This document shows positions 46,431 to 55,220 of a DNA stretch of 64,000 nt, piece by piece. This DNA comes from Rhizobacter sp. AJA081-3 (GTDB lineage Bacteria; Pseudomonadota; Gammaproteobacteria; Burkholderiales; Burkholderiaceae_C). Position 1 is the first letter of the stretch; the number at the start of each line of letters is the position of its first letter. The position numbers were made by a program, and so were the translations under genes. The stretch is taken from positions 248,001 to 312,000 of the forward strand of contig NZ_CP059067.1 of assembly GCF_017795745.1 (NCBI RefSeq). The letters are read 5' to 3'. A model generated the notes under the pieces. That model was given only the letters and a program-made list of their open reading frames with translations, did no database searches and was not told where the DNA came from.

Positions 46431-46717
46431 GGGGGCGAGGATAGCGGTTGCCAGAGAACCACGTCGCTGTCGGCCAGCGCCACGCAGGGCAGCACCCAGC
46501 CCTCGGCCTTCTCCTCGGCCGACAGTCCCGGCCAGTCGATGCGGTGGTGCACGCGGCCCTGCAACACGCGGGCGATGCAGCTGCGGCAGGTGCCGTTGCG
46601 GCAGGCACTGGGCAGCGCCGCGCCGTCGCGCAGCGAGGCCTCGAGCAGGCTCTGGCCGGGGGCCACCGTGAGCGTGCGGCCGAGCGGCTCGATGCGCAGC
46701 GTGAATGCGCCGCTCAT
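46409..46717 (-). CDS. Plant-type 2Fe-2S ferredoxin
   Basis: 102 residues from [13 protein letters not shown]. The cluster ligands are in CRNGTCRSC (about residues 39-47) and LPC (about 77). The fold matches the ferredoxin domain of oxygenase reductases. It is coupled to the upstream flavin-fold gene by ATGA and runs into the ABC ATPase start. Its electron partner may be the flavin-fold protein, but that is only suggested by order. Confidence 0.88.
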
Positions 46718-47184
46718 GCGCGCAGCCAATCCTCCAGCGCCGGCCCGACCAGGCTGTAGGCGCGCCCGAAGCCCGCCACAAGGCGCGCCGACACCGGCTG
46801 CAGCGTGACGATCGAGAAGTCGCCCAGCTCGAACATCGGCGCCGCTTCGGGGAATCGCGCCAGGTAAGCGCCACGGGCCGTCTCGTAAGCGGCTCCCTCG
46901 CGAGGCAGCATCGCCGCATCCGCTTGCAGCGCCACCCGCGGCAGAGCCTGCGGCATCGCGTCGTCAGGCTCGGCCATCACCAGCAGGCTCACGCGCGGAT
47001 GCTCCTGCATGTCGCGGGTGTGCGTCGCCAGTGCGCTGACGTGGATGAGCAACGAGGTGCCGCCGCGCGGCAGCACGAAGGGCACCATCGACACGGCCGG
47101 CTCGCCGCGGTGCAGCGTGCACAGCGCGGCCACCGGCCGCCTCTCGAGCAGGCGGCGCAGCATCCGGGCGGTGTCGTCATCCAT
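46714..47184 (-). CDS. Pyridoxamine-phosphate-oxidase-like (split-barrel, flavin/heme) protein
   Basis: 156 residues from [20 protein letters not shown]. The split barrel pattern [35 protein letters not shown] and the later FGRAYSLVG fit the PNPOx-like group (HugZ/general stress type). These bind FMN, F420 or heme; which one is used here is not clear. First gene of a four-gene overlapping set with the ferredoxin and the ABC exporter. Confidence 0.85.
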   Translation of the reverse strand: MDDDTARMLRRLLERRPVAALCTLHRGEPAVSMVPFVLPRGGTSLLIHVSALATHTRDMQEHPRVSLLVMAEPDDAMPQALPRVALQADAAMLPREGAAYETARGAYLARFPEAAPMFELGDFSIVTLQPVSARLVAGFGRAYSLVGPALEDWLRA

Positions 47185-47231
47185 GGTGTCGGCAGGGAGG
47201 GTTCGCGGGCATCCTAGCGCGGCAGCCTCGA

Positions 47232-47573
47232 TCACGCCTGCCACACCGCATAGCCCGCCTCGCGCAGGCCGATGGCGAGTTCGACCTCCATCTCCTTCGC
47301 GGCTTCGTAGGGCATCGGGTTGTAGACCTCGTACAGCGCCGGCAGCAGCCGCACGCCGTACTCGAACACGAAGCGGTTGGCCTGGATGCCGGCCTTGTGC
47401 TTGTCGAAGCGCAGGTCCGGGTCCAGACCCGTCATGCCGACGTAGACGCAGGGCTTCTCGAGGCGGTGCTCGGGATTGGCCTTGCGGAAGCGGGGTTCGT
47501 TCCACACGCGGTCGGACAACTCGACCACGTAGACGTGGTGATGGTGGCGTTTCGCTCGCGGGCGGGTAGCCAA
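47232..47573 (-). CDS. Small GIY-YIG-like domain protein
   Basis: 113 residues if begun at the TTG at 47573; no ATG or GTG fits and no good ribosome site is seen, so the start is uncertain. HHHHVYVVELSDRVW and PCVYVGMTGLDPDLRFDKHK match the two strands of a GIY-YIG-like fold (YVV and YVGMT). The catalytic Arg/Glu set of nucleases is not evident. The function is unknown. Confidence 0.65.
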   Translation of the reverse strand: MATRPRAKRHHHHVYVVELSDRVWNEPRFRKANPEHRLEKPCVYVGMTGLDPDLRFDKHKAGIQANRFVFEYGVRLLPALYEVYNPMPYEAAKEMEVELAIGLREAGYAVWQA

Positions 47574-47584
47574 AAGTGGATCGC

Positions 47585-48055
47585 CTAGACCGTCAGCGCC
47601 AGGCCCGCGCAGGCCGCTGCCGCCAGCGAGGCGAGCGTGCGCACGTGGTTCCAGAGCAGCCACTCGCGCACGTAGACCGGCCAGTACGCCGCCGCCCCCC
47701 GCGATTCGGCGTCCAGACGGGCCAGGCGCTCGTTGCGCGGCACGTTGAATGCCGCGGTCACGCCGAAGGAGCCGAGCAGGTAGGCGATGCCTGCCGCGAA
47801 CAGCAGCAGCGAGCGTGTCGCGCCCCAGGGCCAGAAGCCGGCGAAGATGCACACCCCGGCCAGCACCGCCGTGCCGACGAACAGGCCCATGAAGAGCGGG
47901 TTGAGCACCACCACGTTGATGCGCTGCATCGCGGCGACGCCCTGCTCGGGCGGCAATTGCGCCAGCGCCTTCATCACGAAGGTCGAGAAGGCCAGGAACA
48001 CGCCGCCGATGAGGCCGGCGCCCAGGCAGACCAGAAGCGGCAGGCTGTCGAGCAT
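47585..48055 (-). CDS. DUF1772 membrane protein
   Basis: 156 residues with four membrane helices. The family hallmarks are AGLIGGVFLAFSTFVMKAL and FGVTAAFNVPRNERLA. DUF1772 proteins include anthrone-oxygenase-like members, but most have no known role. It is divergent from the SRPBCC gene. Confidence 0.88.
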   Translation of the reverse strand: MLDSLPLLVCLGAGLIGGVFLAFSTFVMKALAQLPPEQGVAAMQRINVVVLNPLFMGLFVGTAVLAGVCIFAGFWPWGATRSLLLFAAGIAYLLGSFGVTAAFNVPRNERLARLDAESRGAAAYWPVYVREWLLWNHVRTLASLAAAACAGLALTV

Positions 48056-48147
48056 CGGTGTCGATTCTCGGGCCCGCCGTTCGTCGTCGCAACAGGCTGC
48101 AATCCCGGCAGCCCCGCCACTGCGATCATTTCCGACCGAGGAACCCC

Positions 48148-48675
48148 ATGTTCAAGACCCTCCTGCTCGTCATCGCCGCGGCCGTGGCCGCCGTGCTGCT
48201 GTACGCCGCCACCCGGCCCGACAGCTTCAGCCTGCAGCGCAGCACCACGATCAGCGCGCCACCGCAGAAGATCCATGCGCTCATCAACGACGTGAAGGCC
48301 TTCAACACCTGGAACCCCTTCGCGCTGAAGGACCCGGCGATCAAGCTGCGCTACGAAGGCCCGCCCAGCGGCCCGGGAGCCGCCTACGCCTGGGAGAGCG
48401 AAACCGTCGGCGCCGGCCGCATGGAGATCATCGAGGCCGCGGCGCCCAGCCGCGTGGCGATGCGGCTGGACTTTGAGAAGCCGATGAAGGCCAGCAACCG
48501 CGTCGAGTTCCGTCTGCAGCCGATGGGTGCGCAAACCGAAGTGACCTGGGCGATGAGCGGCCCGATGCCCTACCTGTCGAAGCTGATCACGAGCTTCGTC
48601 AGCATGGACAGGATGGTCGGTCCCGACTTCGAGGCCGGACTGGCGAACCTGAAGGCGGCGGCAGAGAAGGGCTGA
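48148..48675 (+). CDS. SRPBCC (polyketide cyclase-like) protein
   Basis: 175 residues from MFKTLLLVIAAAVAAVLLY, a membrane anchor or signal, with GAGGAA in front. The rest is a START-like fold: TISAPPQKIHALINDVKAFN, WNPFALKDP, AYAWESETVGAGRMEI. The family binds hydrophobic ligands; no catalytic residue is clear. Confidence 0.85.
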   Translation: MFKTLLLVIAAAVAAVLLYAATRPDSFSLQRSTTISAPPQKIHALINDVKAFNTWNPFALKDPAIKLRYEGPPSGPGAAYAWESETVGAGRMEIIEAAAPSRVAMRLDFEKPMKASNRVEFRLQPMGAQTEVTWAMSGPMPYLSKLITSFVSMDRMVGPDFEAGLANLKAAAEKG

Positions 48676-48708
48676 GGCGAACCGACGCGGGGCCGACGCG
48701 CAAGAGAC

Positions 48709-49974
48709 TCAGTTGACGACGATGTCGACACGAGTGGTCGAGGTGTAGTCGAAGCCGTTGCGTCGGGTGGTCAGCACCACGGTGATATCCATCTGGTCAC
48801 CGAACGTCAGCGGAGTGCCACCCGTTCCGTACAGCCGTCCGGTCGCCGGATCGATGTTCATCCAGGCGCGAATCACGGTACCCGAGCCGGGTGTCGGGAT
48901 CATGCTGTAGGAGTACTGGTCACCGGTCAGCCCATCGCTGACTGGCAGCGGCGATATCGAAAACGCCATGCCGTCGAACACGTTGTAGTTGGCGTCCTGA
49001 TAATTGAAGTAGGGTCCTGTGACGGACCAGTTCAGCGTGCCAGAAAACGCGAAGACGGTGCTTTGGTCAGGCAGTTGAACCGTCTGCGTCACCGATGGCG
49101 TGTACTGGCCGGCCGTCGTCGGCCGACCCGAAAGTGTACCGGTCTGCGCGTCGATGGTGACGCCGGGTGGAGCTCCCAGCAGGCTGTACGTGACAGTTGC
49201 ACCGGCAACCGGGAAATAGTTCGAGTTGGCCGCGAGCGACACCACGTCTCCCAGTACGGAACTGCAGCAACTGCCGTAGTCGAGAGTCAGTGCCGGCTCC
49301 ACCGCCGCGATACGGACAGTCGTTGCCGCGGTGATGAAGGTCGTGCCCTGATGCGTGATGCTCAGTTCGACCTGGAAGGTTGAGATGCCGAAGACGGTCG
49401 GCGTGCCGCTGAGCCTGCCGGTGGCAGGATCGAAGCTGGTGCCTTGCGGCACCGCACCCGACACGATCCGGTATTGCACGACGTCGCCAGCAGGGGCGAC
49501 ATACAGATCGGCAAAAGGCGAGGTGCTCGCGCGCACGGTTGTCAGGCCATTCAAGACACGGCCCAGCGGCACGGTCTGATCGGCTCCAGCGACGTTGTCG
49601 GTGACCGCGGAGAGTGCCGGTGCTGCCACCTGAAGCGTCACGGGTGCGCTGACGGAACCGCTGTAACCGCTGACCGTCAGAACAATCGAGGCGTTGTACG
49701 TCCCTACGGCTGAGGGTGATCCGATGAGGGTGCAGCCTGGACCGATGGAGACTCCAGGAGGCAAAGCGCCGGAGGCAACGGCGCAGGTGGGGGTGTTGGC
49801 CCCGAGTCCGTTGAGCAGAGGGTTGATGGCCAGAGCCTGAAACAAGGGCACCACCGCGCCGCTGTAGTTGAACTCGACGGCCAATGTCTGCCCGCCCCCT
49901 CCGCCTCCGCAGCCGGGGAGCACAAGAAGAGACGCCAGCACGATTCCGGCGAGTGATCTGAGACGGGTCGGCAA
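48709..49974 (-). CDS. Lipoprotein with putative-Ig repeats
   Basis: 421 residues if begun at the TTG at 49974, which has AGGAG seven bases upstream and yields a compact signal (LPTRLRSLAGIVLASLLVLP) with lipobox LPGC at residue 21. An ATG at 50022 is further away and lacks a ribosome site. The Cys is followed by a run of glycines. About four putative-Ig (He_PIG) repeats follow, with the markers FDPATGRLSGTPT, IDAQTGTLSGRPT and IDPATGRLYGTGG. It is probably a surface or periplasmic binding protein. Confidence 0.82.
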   Translation of the reverse strand: MPTRLRSLAGIVLASLLVLPGCGGGGGGQTLAVEFNYSGAVVPLFQALAINPLLNGLGANTPTCAVASGALPPGVSIGPGCTLIGSPSAVGTYNASIVLTVSGYSGSVSAPVTLQVAAPALSAVTDNVAGADQTVPLGRVLNGLTTVRASTSPFADLYVAPAGDVVQYRIVSGAVPQGTSFDPATGRLSGTPTVFGISTFQVELSITHQGTTFITAATTVRIAAVEPALTLDYGSCCSSVLGDVVSLAANSNYFPVAGATVTYSLLGAPPGVTIDAQTGTLSGRPTTAGQYTPSVTQTVQLPDQSTVFAFSGTLNWSVTGPYFNYQDANYNVFDGMAFSISPLPVSDGLTGDQYSYSMIPTPGSGTVIRAWMNIDPATGRLYGTGGTPLTFGDQMDITVVLTTRRNGFDYTSTTRVDIVVN

Positions 49975-50092
49975 GATGCTCTCCTGGGTGGTTGGCGTTA
50001 CGCCGAACTTCGATCTGATCATTGTGCTTCGACCTCGAGCGCATTGCATACTGCAGATCCCTTTCCTCCAGCCTTTCGGGGCCTCTCGAGCT

Positions 50093-51049
50093 GTGAACCC
50101 TACGATCCGTTCCACCGTGGTCGTCGGCGCCGGTGCCGTCGGCAGCTTCTTCGGCGCGATGCTGGCGCGCGCCGGCCATCGCGTCACGCTGATCGGCCGT
50201 GCGCCGCACGTGCAGGCGATCGTTCGCGACGGGTTGCAGTTGCACATGGGCGGGCAGGTGCAGTCCGTGCCGATGGCCGCGACCACCGAACTCGCCGCCG
50301 TTCGCGATGCGGATCTGGTGCTGTTCTGCGTGAAGTCCACCGACACCGAAGCGGTGGCGCGCGAGATCGCGCCACTGCTGGCCGACGACGCCTTGGTGCT
50401 GAGCCTGCAGAACGGCGTGGACAACGCGGCGAGCATCGCGCGCCAGGTGCGGCAGACGGTGGTGCCCGCCGTCGTCTACGTGGCCACTGCGATGCCGCAG
50501 CCGGGCGTGGTCCAGCACTTCGGCCGCGGCGATCTGGTGATCGGCCCGCTGAATGCGCGCGACGCGCACGACGCCGCGCTGCAGGCGCGACTGCAATCGG
50601 TGGCGGAGCTGTTCGCCACCGCCCAGGTGCCCGTGCGCATTTCGCCGGACGTGACGGGCGAGCTGTGGAGCAAGCTGATGGTCAACTGCGCCTACAACGC
50701 GATCTCGGCGCTGGCTCAGCAGCCCTATGGACGCATGGCGGCGCTGCCGGCCATACGCGAGGTGCAGCACGCGGTGGTGCGCGAGGTGGTGGCGGTGGCG
50801 CAGGCCGATGGCCAGTCGCTGACGCTGCCGGCCGCGCTCGAGGCGATGGAGCGCATCGCTGTCGCGATGCCGGCGCAGTTCTCGTCCACCGCGCAGGATC
50901 TCGCGCGCGGCAAGCCGACAGAGATCGACCACCTCAACGGCTACGTCGCGCGGCGCGGCGCCGAGCTCGGCATCGCCACGCCAGTCAACCAGACGCTGCA
51001 TGCGCTGGTCAAGTTGGTCGAGGCCGGGCGCGCCGCGTCGGCGGCATGA
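50093..51049 (+). CDS. 2-dehydropantoate 2-reductase family protein
   Basis: 318 residues from a GTG at 50093 (VNPTIRSTVVVGAGAVGSFF). The NADP-binding GAGAVG is near the start, and the family lysine region ELWSKLMVNCAYNAISAL is in the C-terminal helical domain. PanE makes D-pantoate from ketopantoate, but many paralogues reduce other 2-oxoacids. The next two genes overlap it (ATGA), which ties it to a kinase and an enolase-like protein rather than to pantothenate genes. Confidence 0.88.
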   Translation: MNPTIRSTVVVGAGAVGSFFGAMLARAGHRVTLIGRAPHVQAIVRDGLQLHMGGQVQSVPMAATTELAAVRDADLVLFCVKSTDTEAVAREIAPLLADDALVLSLQNGVDNAASIARQVRQTVVPAVVYVATAMPQPGVVQHFGRGDLVIGPLNARDAHDAALQARLQSVAELFATAQVPVRISPDVTGELWSKLMVNCAYNAISALAQQPYGRMAALPAIREVQHAVVREVVAVAQADGQSLTLPAALEAMERIAVAMPAQFSSTAQDLARGKPTEIDHLNGYVARRGAELGIATPVNQTLHALVKLVEAGRAASAA

Positions 51050-52059
51050 GCGACGCCGGCCAGCCGCTGCCCGACGAGTTCGTGCAGGCCCTGCGCGAAT
51101 TGGGCCTGGCCGATGATGAACCGCTGACCGGCGAACCGCTGACCGGCGGCGTCTCGTCCGACATCTGGCGCATCGACACGGCGCGCGGCCCGGTGTGCGC
51201 CAAGCGCGCGCTGGCCAAGCTGCGCGTGGCCGCCGACTGGCGCGCGCCCATCGTGCGCAACCAGTACGAGGCGCGCTGGATGGCGGTGGCGCAGCAGGCG
51301 TCGCCCGGCAGCGCGCCGCGCCTGCTCGGCCAGCACCCGGGGCTGGGCGTGCTGGTGATGCAATGGCTGCCGCCGGCCGACCACGCGCTGTGGAAGCAGC
51401 AGCTCCGCGAGGGCCATGGCGACCTTGCGACGGCGCAGGCGGTCGGCCGCATGCTTTCGTGCATCCATGCGTTCTCGGCCGCGCGGCCCGAGCTGGCGGC
51501 ACAGTTCGACACCGACCGCATCTTCTACGACATCCGACTCGAGCCCTACCTCGTGGCCACCGCGGTCAAGCACCCGGACCTCGCGCCGCAGTTGCACGCG
51601 CTGGTGGCGCAGACGCAGTCGCATGCGGTGGCGCTGGTGCATGGCGACGTGAGCCCGAAGAACATCCTCGTCGGGCCGCAGGGGCCGGTGCTGCTGGATG
51701 CCGAATGCGCCTGGTGGGGCGACCCGGCCTTCGACCTGGCGTTCTGCCTCAACCACCTGTTGCTCAAGTGCCTGTGGACCCCGGCGGCCCGCGAGGCCTT
51801 CCTGGCCTGCTTCGACGCGCTGGGCTCTGCATACCTGGCTGGCGTCGACTGGGAGCCGCGCGAGGCCATCGAGCAGCGCGCCGCGCGTTTGCTGCCCGGC
51901 CTGCTGCTCGCGCGGGTCGACGGCAAGTCACCTGCGGAATACATCACCACGGACGTGCAGCGCGAGGCCGTGCGGCGCTGCGCCAGGGCGCTGATCCAGG
52001 CGCCCGTTTCGCGCCTGGCCGACGTGGGCGCCGCCTGGCGCCGGGAGATCGAACGATGA
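51046..52059 (+). CDS. Aminoglycoside-phosphotransferase-fold kinase
   Basis: 337 residues. The catalytic loop VHGDVSPKNILV and the metal Asp in LLDAECAWWGDPAFDLAF are intact, as in APH/choline-kinase type small-molecule kinases. A glycine-rich part (LTGGVSSDIWRI) serves ATP binding. The substrate is unknown; its place between a 2-oxoacid reductase and an enolase suggests a hydroxyacid such as glycerate. It is linked to its neighbours by four-base ATGA overlaps on both sides. Confidence 0.88.
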   Translation: MSDAGQPLPDEFVQALRELGLADDEPLTGEPLTGGVSSDIWRIDTARGPVCAKRALAKLRVAADWRAPIVRNQYEARWMAVAQQASPGSAPRLLGQHPGLGVLVMQWLPPADHALWKQQLREGHGDLATAQAVGRMLSCIHAFSAARPELAAQFDTDRIFYDIRLEPYLVATAVKHPDLAPQLHALVAQTQSHAVALVHGDVSPKNILVGPQGPVLLDAECAWWGDPAFDLAFCLNHLLLKCLWTPAAREAFLACFDALGSAYLAGVDWEPREAIEQRAARLLPGLLLARVDGKSPAEYITTDVQREAVRRCARALIQAPVSRLADVGAAWRREIER

Positions 52060-53351
52060 CGACGAACCGCATCCGCGCCGTGCAAGGCCGCCGCGTGTGG
52101 GACAGCCGCGGCCGCCCGACGGTGGAGGCCGAGGTGCATCTCGAAGGTGGTGCGATCGGCCGCGCCATCGTGCCTGCAGGCGCCAGCAAGGGCACGCGCG
52201 AGGCGCTCGAATTGCGCGATGGCGGCGAGGCCTTCGGCGGCCTTGACGTGCAGCGTGCCGTGGCCCACGTGAACGGCGAGATCGCGCACGCGGTGATGGG
52301 CCTGGCCGCCGACGAGCAGGTGGTGCTCGACGAGCGGCTGATAGCGCTCGACGGCACGCCGAACAAGCAGCGCCTGGGCGCCAACGCCACGCTGGCGGTG
52401 TCGATGGCGGCGGCGCATGCGGCGGCTGCGGCGCGCGGCCTGCCGCTGTACCGGCACCTGGCCGGCGAGGGCGAGGTGCTGCTGCCGATGCCGCAGGTGC
52501 AGATCTTCGGCGGCGGTGCGCACGCGGGCCGGCGCGTCGACATCCAGGACTTCATGGTCGTGTGCCCCGGCGCCAGCAGCTTCACACAGGCGATCGAGTG
52601 GACGGCCGAGGTCTACCGCCATGCCGGCGCGCTGATGCGCTCGCGCGGTGCGCTGGCCGGTGTGGCCGACGAGGGCGGCTGGTGGCCGGCCTTCGACAGC
52701 AACGAACAGGCCCTCGAGGCGCTGCTCGCCGCCATCGAGGCCGCCGGCTTCGTGCCGGGCGCGCAGGTGGCGATGGCGCTGGACATCGCGGCCAGCGACT
52801 TCGGTCGCGGCGGCCGCTACACCCTGGGCCTGGAGCGCCGCGAGCTCGACAGCGACGGCCTCATCGAGATGCTTCTGCGCTGGTGCGAGCGCTTCCCCAT
52901 CGCCAGCATCGAGGACCCGTTGGCCGAGGACGACCCCGTCGCCTTCGCGCGCTTCACGCGTGCCGTGGGCCAGCGCCTGCAGGTGGTCGGCGACGACTTC
53001 CTCGTCTCCGACGCCGCGCTGCTGCGCGAAGCGTCGGCCGCCGGGGCCGCCAATACCGTGCTGCTCAAGCCCAACCAGCGCGGCACGCTCACCGAGACGC
53101 TGCGCTGCCGCGAGGCGGCGCGCGAGCGGGGTTACGCCACCGTCGTCTCGGCGCGTTCCGGCGAGACCGAGGACACCAGCATCGTCGACCTCGCCATCGG
53201 CTGGCGCGCCGGCCAGCTCAAGGTGGGCTCGTTCGCGCGCAGCGAGCGCCTGGCCAAGTGGAACGAGGTGCTGCGCATCGAGGAGCGGCTGGGCACGCAG
53301 GCGCGGTTCGCCGGTGCGGGCGTGTTCGGACGCAATCCGACGGCGCGCTGA
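52056..53351 (+). CDS. Divergent enolase-family protein
   Basis: 431 residues, full enolase length. Kept: metal ligands Asp243, Glu286 and Asp313 or 314, general acid/base Glu206 (ADEGG) and Lys338 (LLKPNQ), His156 (GGAHA), Lys389, and ARSGETEDTS. Changed: the usual SGAST loop reads AGASKG, and the histidine of the SHRSGE loop is Ala366. It therefore looks like a catalytically plausible paralogue rather than the housekeeping enolase, perhaps with another substrate. It is the third gene of an overlapping operon. Confidence 0.88.
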   Translation: MTTNRIRAVQGRRVWDSRGRPTVEAEVHLEGGAIGRAIVPAGASKGTREALELRDGGEAFGGLDVQRAVAHVNGEIAHAVMGLAADEQVVLDERLIALDGTPNKQRLGANATLAVSMAAAHAAAAARGLPLYRHLAGEGEVLLPMPQVQIFGGGAHAGRRVDIQDFMVVCPGASSFTQAIEWTAEVYRHAGALMRSRGALAGVADEGGWWPAFDSNEQALEALLAAIEAAGFVPGAQVAMALDIAASDFGRGGRYTLGLERRELDSDGLIEMLLRWCERFPIASIEDPLAEDDPVAFARFTRAVGQRLQVVGDDFLVSDAALLREASAAGAANTVLLKPNQRGTLTETLRCREAARERGYATVVSARSGETEDTSIVDLAIGWRAGQLKVGSFARSERLAKWNEVLRIEERLGTQARFAGAGVFGRNPTAR

Positions 53352-53360
53352 GCGGCCGCG

Positions 53361-55010
53361 TCAGAAGCTCGTCTTCGTCTTGACGAGGAACTGCACCTTC
53401 TTGATGTCGGGCGTGGTGTTCAGCGGGAAGGCCAGGTCCATGTGCAACACGTTGCTGAACGCCGAGCGGGCACTGACGATGCGCAGGCCGACGCCGGCGT
53501 TGCTCAGCCAGCCGGGGTTGGCGGCGTTGATGTTGTCGCCGCCCCAGGCGCGGCCCAGGTCGAAGAAGGCGGCCCCGCCGATGCGGAACAGCTGCCAGAC
53601 GTACAGGTCGGTGTAGAAGCGCTCCTCGACGGTGAACAGCGCGCGCCGCGTGCCGCTCTGGTAGCGCAGCGGATAGCCGCGCAGGCCGTTGTCGCCGCCG
53701 AGCTGCAGCAGGTCGGGCTGGTCGGGGCGCACCAGCGAGTCGCCCGAGGCGCCGGCGTAGAAGAGCCAGCGCCTGCCTTGTGGCAGGTAGTACTGCGCCT
53801 GTGCCCCCAGGCGATGGCGGCGCACGCGACCCTCGGCCACCTGGCCGGAGATGGAGGCCGCCGCGATCAGCGTGTGCTCCGGCAGCGGCTCGAAGCCGCG
53901 GCTGATCGATCCCGAGTACAGCCAGGCATTCAGCGTGGAACCCAGCGCGGTGGAGGCGCGGCCGATCTGCATCTTCGACGCCAGGCCGAGCGCGAAGAAC
54001 TCCGGCCGGCCGATCAGGTTGCGGTTCATGGCGCGGTCGAAGCGGTCCTCGACCAGTTCGTAGCGAGCGAAGGGTGCGACCAGCTTCTCGTCGGCAGGCA
54101 GCTGCGCCGGCGCCACCTGGCCGGGCTCGAACGCGTGGCCGTCGTTCTCATAGCTCAGGCCCAGCGAATAGCGCTGCACCCAGCCGTCGACCAGCCCAGC
54201 CGACCAGCCGCCGAACACCTCGGCCTTGTTCTCGCGGTGCCGGTAGGCGCTGGCCACGTTGCCGGCGTTGTAGACCGAGTCGATGCGGTCGTCCTTCGAG
54301 GCGCTGACACCGGCCGCCCAGCGGGCGTCGAGTTCATAGAAGGGCCGCGTGACCGACAGCGCCGTGCGCTTGCCGTCGCTGTTCGACGCATGTTCGAAGT
54401 TCACAGCCGCCAAGGTGCCGAAGGCCCTCGAGTTGGCAAACTGGAATTCGGTGCTGGTTCGGTCGACGTCCTTCGATCGGCCCAGGCTGATCGAGGTGCC
54501 CGTGCCGAGCACGTTGTACTCGCGCAGCTTCAGGCCGCCGGTGTTCGTACCGCCCGAGCGCCCGGCGCTGAAGCCGGGGTCGAGCGACCAGGTGTCACGC
54601 GTGACGACCTCGATGTCGACCACGCCGTCGTGCACCGCCAGCGGCAGGAAATGCACGTCGTACAAGTAGCGGTTGCTGCGCAGCAGGCGCTCGGTTTCCT
54701 CGATCAGCCGCACCGACACAGGCTCGCCGGTCTTGAACAGCAACTGGCGCTCGATCACGCTGGGGCGCGTCAGGATGTGCAGCTTGTTGGCCGTGCGGAA
54801 CAGCCAGTTGTCTTCCTTCGGATCGCTGGTGTCGAAGATGTCGCGCACGGCGATGCGGATCTCGCCAATGCGCGCCCCGGCGGCCTCCAGTTCGGCGAAC
54901 GAGGGCAGCGGCGCCGTCGGCTCGCCCGCCATCGCGGGAAAAGCCGCGCCGAACGCTGCCGCCGCAGCCAGGATCAGCGAACGAAGACGAGACACGGGGC
55001 GATGCCTCAA
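53361..55010 (-). CDS. Omp85/BamA-type outer-membrane beta-barrel protein
   Basis: 549 residues from a TTG at 55010 with GAGG six bases upstream; a GTG at 54995 is an alternative. A signal peptide (LILAAAAAFGAAFPAMA) is followed by a POTRA-like region at about 45-130 (LFKTGEPVSVRLIEETERLL). The rest is a 16-strand-type barrel of the surface antigen family ending in Phe, the usual C-terminal signal. DNGLRGYPLRYQSGTRR is the conserved RGY motif of the lid loop. It could assemble or export outer-membrane or secreted proteins. A CTTGA-N6-CTTAA box lies just upstream. Confidence 0.92.
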   Translation of the reverse strand: MRHRPVSRLRSLILAAAAAFGAAFPAMAGEPTAPLPSFAELEAAGARIGEIRIAVRDIFDTSDPKEDNWLFRTANKLHILTRPSVIERQLLFKTGEPVSVRLIEETERLLRSNRYLYDVHFLPLAVHDGVVDIEVVTRDTWSLDPGFSAGRSGGTNTGGLKLREYNVLGTGTSISLGRSKDVDRTSTEFQFANSRAFGTLAAVNFEHASNSDGKRTALSVTRPFYELDARWAAGVSASKDDRIDSVYNAGNVASAYRHRENKAEVFGGWSAGLVDGWVQRYSLGLSYENDGHAFEPGQVAPAQLPADEKLVAPFARYELVEDRFDRAMNRNLIGRPEFFALGLASKMQIGRASTALGSTLNAWLYSGSISRGFEPLPEHTLIAAASISGQVAEGRVRRHRLGAQAQYYLPQGRRWLFYAGASGDSLVRPDQPDLLQLGGDNGLRGYPLRYQSGTRRALFTVEERFYTDLYVWQLFRIGGAAFFDLGRAWGGDNINAANPGWLSNAGVGLRIVSARSAFSNVLHMDLAFPLNTTPDIKKVQFLVKTKTSF

Positions 55011-55058
55011 ACCGGGCCTCGGGGGTGCAGCAACATGGGCGGACTGTCTCAGGCGATG

Positions 55059-55074
55059 CTTGACGGAGCCTTAA
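55059..55074. promoter_or_regulatory. CTTGA-N6-CTTAA box before the Omp85 gene
   Basis: CTTGACGGAGCCTTAA: half-sites CTTGA and CTTAA 11 bases apart, the same layout as the box at 42116. It lies 49 bases before the Omp85 start on the minus strand. Confidence 0.45.
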
Positions 55075-55183
55075 CGACCCATCATCTCCGAGCAGACCCT
55101 GGGGCGCCAGCCTTGCCCGGGCACATCCCGGGGGCATCGCGGCGCCGCATGAGCTGGATCAAGGGGCCGCTGCGCCAGCTCGG

Positions 55184-55217
55184 CAGTAGACTGGATGCGA
55201 GAATCCAGTAAACTGGA
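55184..55217. promoter_or_regulatory. Tandem operator sites before the XRE-cupin regulator
   Basis: CAGTAGACTGGA (55184-55195) and CAGTAAACTGGA (55206-55217) differ at one base and start 22 bases apart, two helical turns. Each is itself a palindrome (CAGT-N3-ACTG or near). They end three bases before the ATG of the regulator, so binding should block its own gene. Confidence 0.65.
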
Positions 55218-55220
55218 AGC

